Shown piece by piece: positions 56,991-64,000 of a DNA stretch of 64,000 nt. The notes beneath the pieces were generated by a model. The model was given only the letters and a program-made list of their open reading frames with translations. It did not search any database and was not told where the DNA came from. This DNA comes from Halictus rubicundus (Eukaryota > Arthropoda > Insecta > Hymenoptera > Halictidae), in assembly GCF_050948215.1 (NCBI RefSeq), contig NW_027488891.1, positions 1-64,000 on the forward strand, in the 5' to 3' direction. How positions within the stretch are numbered: the stretch's first letter is position 1; the number at the start of each line of letters is the position of its first letter. The position numbers and the translations under genes are program-made.

Positions 56991-59832
56991 TAGAGGATAG
57001 GATAGAATAGAGGATAGGATAGGATAGAAGATAGGATAGGATAGAGGATAGGATAGGATAGAGGATAGGATAGGGTAGAGTATAGGATAGAGGATAGGAT
57101 AGAGGATGGGATAGAGGATAGGATAGAGGATAGGATAGGATAGAGGATAGGATAGGATAGAGGATAGGATAGGATAGAGGATAGGATAGGATAGAGGATA
57201 GGATAGGATAGAGGATAGGATAGGATAGAGGATAGGATAGAGGATAGGATAGACGATATTATAGAGGATAGGATAGAGGATTGGATAGGATAGAGAATCT
57301 AATAGGATAGAGAATAGGATAGGATAGAGGATAGGATAGGATAGAGGATAGGATAGGATAGAGGATAGGATAGGATAGAGGATAGGATAGGATAGAGGAT
57401 ACGATAGAGGATTGGATATGATAGAGTATAGGATAGAGGATAGGATATCATAGAGGATAGGATAGGATAGAGGATAGGATAGGTTAGAGGATAGGATAGG
57501 ATAGAGGATAGGATAGGATAGAGGATAGGATAGGATAGAGGATCGGATAGAGGATAGGATAGGATTGAGGATAGGATAGGATAGAGGATAGGATAGAGGA
57601 TAGGATAGACGATATTATAGAGGATAGGATAGAGGATTGGATAGGATAGAGAATCTAATAGGATAGAGAATAGGATAGGATAGAGGATAGGATAGGATAG
57701 AGGATAGGATAGGATAGAGGATAGGATAGGATAGAGGATAGGATAGGATACAGAATAGGATAGGATAGAGGATCGGATAGAGGATAGGATAGGATAGAGG
57801 ATAGGATAGGATAGAAGAAAGGATAGGATAGAGGATAGGATAGGATAGAGGATAGGATAGGGTAGAGTATAGGATAGAGGATAGGATAGAGGATGGGATA
57901 GAGGATAGGATAGAGGATAGGATAGGATAGAGGATAGGTTAGGATAGAGGATAGGATAGGATAGAGGATAGGATAGGATAGAGGATAGGATAGGATAGAG
58001 GATAGGATAGAGGATAGGATAGAGGATAGGATAGAGGATAGGATAGAGGATAGGATAGAGGATAGGATAGAGGATAGGATAGAGGATAGGATAGAGGATA
58101 GGATAGAGGATAGGATAGGATAGAGGAAAGGATAGGATAGAGGATAGAATAGGATAGAGGATAGGATAGAGGATAGGATAGAGGATAGGATGGAGGAAAG
58201 GGTAGGATAGAGTATAGGACAGGATAGAGGATAGGATAGAGGTCAGGATAGAGGATAAGATAGAGGATAGGATAGGATAGAGGATCGGATAGAGGATAGG
58301 ATAGGATAGAGGATAGGATAGAGGATAGAATAGAGGATAGGATAATATAGAGGATAGGATAGGATAGAGGATAGGATAGGATAGAGGATAGTATAGGATA
58401 GAGGATAGGATAGGATAGAGGATAGGATAGGATAGAGGATAGGATAGAGGATAGGATAGGATAGAGGATAGGATAGAGGATAGGATAGCGATTAGGATAG
58501 AGGATAGGATAGAGGATAGGATAGGATAGAGGATAGGATAGGATAGAGGATAGGATAGGATAGAGGATAGGATAGGATAGAGGATAGGATAGGATAGAGG
58601 ATAGGATAGGATAGAGGATAGGATAGGATAGAGGATAGGATAGGATAGAGGATAGGATAGGATAGAGGATAGGATAGGATAGAGGATCGGATAGGATAGA
58701 GGATAGGATAGGATAGAGGATAGGATAGGATAGAGGATAGGATAGGATGGAGGATAGGATAGGATAGAGGATAGGATAGGATGGAGGATAGGATAGGATA
58801 GAGGATATAATAGGATTGAGGAAAGGATAGGATAGAGGATAGGATAGGATAGGGGATAGGATAGGATAGAGGATAGGATAGGATAGAGGGTAGAATGGGA
58901 TAGAGGATAGGATAGGATAGAGGATAGGATAGGATAGATGATATTATTTGAAAGAGGATAGGATATGATGGAGGATTCGATATTATATAGGATAGGATAG
59001 GGGATTGGATAGGATAGAGGATAGGATAGGATAGAGGATAGTATATAATACATTATAGGATAGGATTGAGGACAGGACGGGTTAGATGATATTATTGGAT
59101 AGAGGAAAGGATAGGATAGAGTATAGGACAGGATAGAGGATAGGATAGAGGATAGGATAGAGGAAAGGATAGGATAGAGTATAGGACAGCATAGAGGATA
59201 GGATAGAGGATAGGATAGAATAGAGGATAGGATAGGATAGAGGACAGGATAGGATATAGGATATAATAGGATTGAGGAAAGGATAGGATAGAGGATAGGA
59301 TAGGATAGAGGATAGGATACGATAGAGGATAGGATAGGATAGAGGATACGATAGAGGATTGGATATGATAGAGTATAGGATAGAGGATAGGATATCATAG
59401 AGGATAGGATAGGATAGAGGATAGGATAGGTTAGAGGATAGGATAGGATAGAGGATAGGATAGGATAGAGGATAGGATAGGATAGAGGATAGGATAGGAT
59501 AGAGGATAGGATAGAGGATAGGATAGACGATATTATAGAGGATAGGATAGAGGATTGGATAGGATAGAGAATCTAATAGGATAGAGAATAGGATAGGATA
59601 GAGGATAGGATAGGATAGAGGATAGGATAGGTTAGAGGATAGGATAGGATAGAGGATAGGATAGAGGATAGGATAGGATAGAGGATAGGATAGGATAGAA
59701 GAAAGGATAGGATAGAGGATAGGATAGGATAGAGGATAGGATAGGGTAGAGTATAGGATAGAGGATAGGATAGAGGATGGGATAGAGGATAGGATAGAGG
59801 ATAGGATAGGATAGAGGATAGGATAGAGGATA

Positions 59833-60376
59833 GGATATGATAGAGGATAGGATAGGATAGAGGATAGGATAGGATATAGGATAGGATAGGATAAGATAGA
59901 AGAGAGGATAGGATAGAGGATAGGATAGGATGGAGGATAGGATAGGATAGAGGATATAATAGGATTGAGGAAAGGATAGGATAGAGGATAGGATAGGATA
60001 GGGGATAGGATAGGATAGAGGATAGGATAGGATAGAGGGTAGAATGGGATAGAGGATAGGATAGGATAGAGGATAGGATAGGATAGAGGATAGGATAGAG
60101 GATAGGATATGATAGAGGATAGGATAGGATAGAGGATAGGATAGGATATAGGATAGGATAGGATAAGATAGAAGAGAGGATAGGATAGAGGATAGGATAG
60201 GATGGAGGATAGGATAGGATAGAGGATAGGATAGGATGGAGGATAGGATAGGATAGAGGATATAATAGGATTGAGGAAAGGATAGGATAGAGGATAGGAT
60301 AGGATAGGGGATAGGATAGGATAGAGGATAGGATAGGATAGAGGGTAGAATGGGATAGAGGATAGGATAGGATAGA
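59833..60376. repeat. 272-bp local tandem duplication
   Basis: GGATATGATAGAGG at 59833 and 60105, and AAGATAGAAGAGAGG at 59893 and 60165, are both 272 bp apart. Further right, the second copy gains about 34 bp and the offset rises to about 305. Confidence 0.8.
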
Positions 60377-60940
60377 GGATAGGATAGGATAGATGATATT
60401 ATTTGAAAGAGGATAGGATATGATGGAGGATTCGATATTATATAGGATAGGATAGGGGATTGGATAGGATAGAGGATAGGATAGGATAGAGGATAGGATA
60501 GGATAGAGGATAGGATAGGATAGAGGATAGGATAGGATAGAGGATCGGATAGGATAGAGGATAGGATAGGATAGAGGATAGGATAGGATAGAGGATAGGA
60601 TAGGATGGAGGATAGGATAGGATAGAGGATAGGATAGGATGGAGGATAGGATAGGATAGAGGATATAATAGGATTGAGGAAAGGATAGGATAGAGGATAG
60701 GATAGGATAGAGGATAGGATAGGATAGAGGATCGGATAGAGGATAGGATAGGATAGAGGATAGGATAGAGGATAGGATAGACGATATTATAGAGGATAGG
60801 ATAGAGGATTGGATAGGATAGAGAATCTAATAGGATAGAGAATAGGATAGGATAGAGGATAGGATAGGATAGAGGATAGGATAGGATAGAGGATAGGATA
60901 GGATAGAGGATAGGATAGGATAGAGGATAGGATAGGATAC

Positions 60941-61180
60941 AGAATAGGATAGGATAGAGGATCGGATAGAGGATAGGATAGGATAGAGGATAGGATAGGA
61001 TAGAAGAAAGGATAGGATAGAGGATAGGATAGGATAGAGGATAGGATAGGATAGAGGATAGGATAGGATACAGAATAGGATAGGATAGAGGATCGGATAG
61101 AGGATAGGATAGGATAGAGGATAGGATAGGATAGAAGAAAGGATAGGATAGAGGATAGGATAGGATAGAGGATAGGATAG
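60941..61180. repeat. 131-bp local tandem duplication
   Basis: AGAATAGGATAGGATAGAGG at 60941 recurs at 61072, followed in both by the GATCGGATAGAGG and AGAAGAAAGG variants. The match ends near 61180 where GGGTAGAGTATAGG begins. Confidence 0.8.
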
Positions 61181-61189
61181 GGTAGAGTA

Positions 61190-63680
61190 TAGGATAGGAT
61201 AGAGGATAGGATAGGATAGAGGATCGGATAGAGGATAGGATAGGATAGAGGATAGGATAGAGGATAGGATAGACGATATTATAGAGGATAGGATAGAGGA
61301 TTGGATAGGATAGAGAATCTAATAGGATAGAGAATAGGATAGGATAGAGGATAGGATAGGATAGAGGATAGGATAGTATAGAGGATAGGATAGGATAGAG
61401 GATAGGATAGGATAGAGGATAGGATAGGATACAGAATAGGATAGGATAGAGGATCGGATAGAGGATAGGATAGGATAGAGGATAGGATAGGATAGAAGAA
61501 AGGATAGGATAGAGGATAGGATAGGATAGAGGATAGGATAGGGTAGAGTATAGGATAGAGGATAGGATAGAGGATGGGATAGAGGATAGGATAGAGGATA
61601 GGATAGGATAGAGGATAGGATAGAGGATAGGATAGACGATATTATAGAGGATAGGATAGAGGATTGGATAGGATAGAGAATCTAATAGGATAGAGAATAG
61701 GATAGGATAGAGGATAGGATAGGATAGAGGATAGGATAGGATAGAGGATAGGATACGATTGAGGATAGGACAGGATAGGGGATTGGAAAGGATAGAGGAT
61801 CTTATAGGATACAGGATACGATAGGATTGCGGATAGGATAAGATAGAGTATAGGATAGGATTGAGGATAGGATAGGATTGCGGATAGGATAGGATAGAGT
61901 ATAGGATAGGATAGAGGATAGGATAGGGTTGAGGATTGGATAGGATAGATGATAGGATAGTATAGAGGATAGGATAGGATAGAGGATAGGATAGGATAGA
62001 AGATAGGATAGGATTGAGGATAGGATAGGATAGATGGATAGGACAGGATAGAGGATAGGATAGGGGATTGGATAGGATAGAGGATAGGATACGATAGACG
62101 ATAGGATAAGATAGAGGATAGGATAGGATAGAGAATGGGATAGTATAGATGATAGGATAGGGGATTGGATATGATAGAGGATAGGAGACGATAGAGGATA
62201 GGATATAATAGAGGATAAGATAGGATAGAGAATACTATAGGAAAGGTGATATTATGGGAAAGAGGATAGGATGTGATAGAGGATGCGGTATTATAGATAA
62301 TAGGATAGGATACAGGATAGGATAGGATAGAGGATAGGATAGGATTGAGGATAGGATAGGATAGAGAATAGGATATAATAGATGATACGATAGGGGATTG
62401 GATATGATAGAGGATAGGACAGGATAGAGGATAGGATAGGGGATTGGAAAGGATAGAGGATATTATAGGATGGAGGATAGGATAGGATTGCGGATAGGAT
62501 AGGATAGAGTATAGGATAGGATTGAGGATAGGATAGGGTTGAGTATTGGATAGGATAGATGATAGGATAGTATAGAGGATAGGATAGGATAGAGGATAGG
62601 ATAGGATTGAGGATAGGATACAATAGAAGATAGGATAGAATTGAGGATAGGATAGGATAGAGGATAGGACAGGATAGAGGATAGGCTAGGGGATTGGATA
62701 GGATAGAGGATAGGATACGATAGACGATAGGATAGGATAGAGGATAGGATAGGATAGAGAATAGGATAGGATAGAGGATAGGATAGGATAGAGGATAGGA
62801 TTGAGGATACAGATAGCATACAGGATAGGATAGGATAGAGGATAGGATTGTGCAGAGAGGATAGGATAGAGGATAGGATAGGATAAAGGATAGGATAGGA
62901 TAGAGGATAGGATAGGATGAAGGATTGGATAGGATACAGGATAGCATAGAGGATATTATAGGATATAGGATAGGATAGGATAGAGGATAGGATAAGATAG
63001 AGGATAGGATAGGATAGAGGATGCGATAGAGGATTGGATAGGATAGAGGATAGGATTGGATAGAGGTAACGATAGGATAGAGGATAGAGGATAGAGGATA
63101 GAGGATAGGATAGAAGAGAGTATAGGACAGGATAGAGGACAGGATAGGATAGAGTATAGGACAGGATAGAGGACAGGATAGGATAGAGGATAGGATAGGA
63201 TAGAGGATAGGATAGGATAGAGGATAGGATAGGATAGAGGATAGGATAGGATAGAGGATCGGATAGGATAGAGGATAGGATAGGATAGAGGATAGGATAG
63301 GATAGAGGATAGGATAGGATGGAGGATAGGATAGGATAGAGGATAGGATAGGATGGAGGATAGGATAGGATAGAGGATACAATAGGATTGAGGAAAGGAT
63401 AGGATAGAGGATAGGATAGGATAGGGGATAGGATAGGATAGAGGATAGGATAGGATAGAGGGTAGAATGGGATAGAGTATAGGATAGGATAGAGGATAGG
63501 ATAGGATAGAGGATAGGATAGGATAGAGGATAGTATATAATACAGTATAGGATAGGATTGAGGACAGGACGGGTTAGATGATAGGGTTGGATAGAGGAAA
63601 GGATAGGATAGAGTATAGGACAGGATAGAGGATAGGATAGAGGATAGGATAGAGGAAAGGATAGGATAGAGTATAGGACA
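61190..63680. repeat. Right copy of the 8.2-kb-offset duplication
   Basis: Partner of 52990-55570. It begins where GGTAGAGTATAGG is replaced by sequence matching the other copy, lacks the 90-bp stretch, and ends near GACAGCATAG, after which the sequence instead follows the copy near 56970. Confidence 0.9.
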
Positions 63681-64000
63681 GCATAGAGGATAGGATAGAG
63701 GATAGGATAGAATAGAGGATAGGATAGGATAGAAGATAGGATAGGATAGAGGATAGGATAGGATAGAGGATAGGATAGGGTAGAGTATAGGATAGAGGAT
63801 AGGATAGAGGATGGGATAGAGGATAGGATAGAGGATAGGATAGGATAGAGGATAGGATAGGATAGAGGATAGGATAGGATAGAGGATAGGATAGGATAGA
63901 GGATAGGATAGGATAGAGGATAGGATAGGATAGAGGATAGGATAGGATAGAGGATAGGATAGAGGATAGGATAGACGATATTATAGAGGATAGGATAGAG

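Larger units (their letters stand above)
21839..60420. repeat. Recurring ATGATATTAT / GATTCGATATTATATAGG variant cassette
   Basis: A cassette carrying ATGATATTAT, then GATATGATGGAGG, then GATTCGATATTATATAGG, then GGGGATTGGATAGG recurs about 25 times, for example starting at 21839, 22178, 24154, 25242, 28581, 29669, 32531, 33604, 34517, 41484, 45428, 45782, 46344, 46727, 47289, 47672 and 48573. Three subtypes follow ATGATATTAT: ATG (mainly left of 35 kb, plus one at 41.5 kb), AGG (25-47 kb) and TTG (45.8-60.4 kb only). It serves as an internal marker for the higher-order structure. Confidence 0.85.
50443..63573. repeat. ~6.4-6.8 kb superrepeat
   Basis: GACAGGACGGGTTAGATG at 50443, 56800 and 63563 is each time followed by the same succession: AGAAGATAGG, a GGGTAGAGTATAGG variant, then GACGATATTATAGAGG. 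The spacings are 6357 and 6763 bp. In the first interval, a matching landmark (GAGAATCTAATAGG) has offsets from 6076 to 6432 bp depending on which copy is paired, and AATACATTATAGG has 6466 bp, showing internal gains of about 0.36-0.39 kb. The third copy is cut by the window end. Confidence 0.8.
21516..64000. repeat. Strand-asymmetric GGATA/GGATAGA satellite array
   Basis: About 42.5 kb of tandem repeat continuing past the window. Units are GGATA (5 bp) and GGATAGA (7 bp); the commonest arrangement alternates them as a 12-bp unit, with stretches of pure 7-mers. The plus strand of the 12-mer has five G, five A, two T and no C, so GC skew is extreme throughout; C appears only in variants such as GATCGGATAGG, GACAGG and GCGGATAGG. 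All units share one orientation. The minus strand lacks stop codons in the standard units, producing open frames of up to 2212 codons of S, I, L, Y and P only, whereas the plus strand meets TAG constantly. The array starts at full identity with GGATAGCGGTTAGG, a variant also present inside the array (about 48890 and 49521). Confidence 0.97.

Noticed and set aside
21516..64000. GGATA units as a telomeric repeat
   Set aside because: The array is a mosaic of 5- and 7-bp units with kilobase higher-order structure, and differs from the TTAGG-type repeats known in arthropods.

Overview
The window is almost entirely tandem-repeat DNA from a eukaryotic genome. It has no recognisable protein family, no confident gene, no rRNA or tRNA gene and no CRISPR array. 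Two unrelated satellite arrays are separated by one 2.64-kb stretch of non-satellite DNA. Short-unit satellites of 10-12 bp, AT-rich flanking DNA and a short intron-like interval suggest an animal genome. Two phrases in the spacer (TGGGACACCCGGTATA and GTTATCTCGAGAACG) remind me of dispersed repeats in insects, but that is memory-based and unchecked, so the organism stays open.

Layout. (1) Positions 1-18875: AT-rich satellite built from 10-bp units of the type AGAATATACC plus an 11-bp variant ATAATATTACT. These combine into 21-, 41- and 61-bp compound units and then into kilobase duplications, including an almost perfect 1500-bp tandem duplication, a block copied at about 6.7-6.8 kb, and three staggered copies of a 1.8-2.2 kb block at the right edge. 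(2) 18876-21515: single-copy-looking spacer with microsatellites, a C12 tract, a GC-richer patch that may be an old dispersed repeat, a minus-strand segment with intron-like signals, and a terminal A16 tract. (3) 21516-64000: strand-asymmetric satellite of GGATA (5 bp) and GGATAGA (7 bp), mostly alternating as a 12-bp unit. The plus strand is nearly free of C. It carries nested duplications of 131, 272, 339, 945, 1073, 1347, 4427 and about 6400-8200 bp, and continues past the window.

The long minus-strand open frames (up to 2212 codons) are a by-product of repeats lacking stop codons on that strand and are not annotated as genes.

The most interesting points are: the left satellite recurrently contains a perfect three-box heat-shock-element pattern (GAAnnTTCnnGAA) and repeats GAA every 10 bp; two different satellites meet across one short spacer; the spacer carries intron-like signals on the minus strand; and both arrays show layered, in places very recent, segmental amplification.
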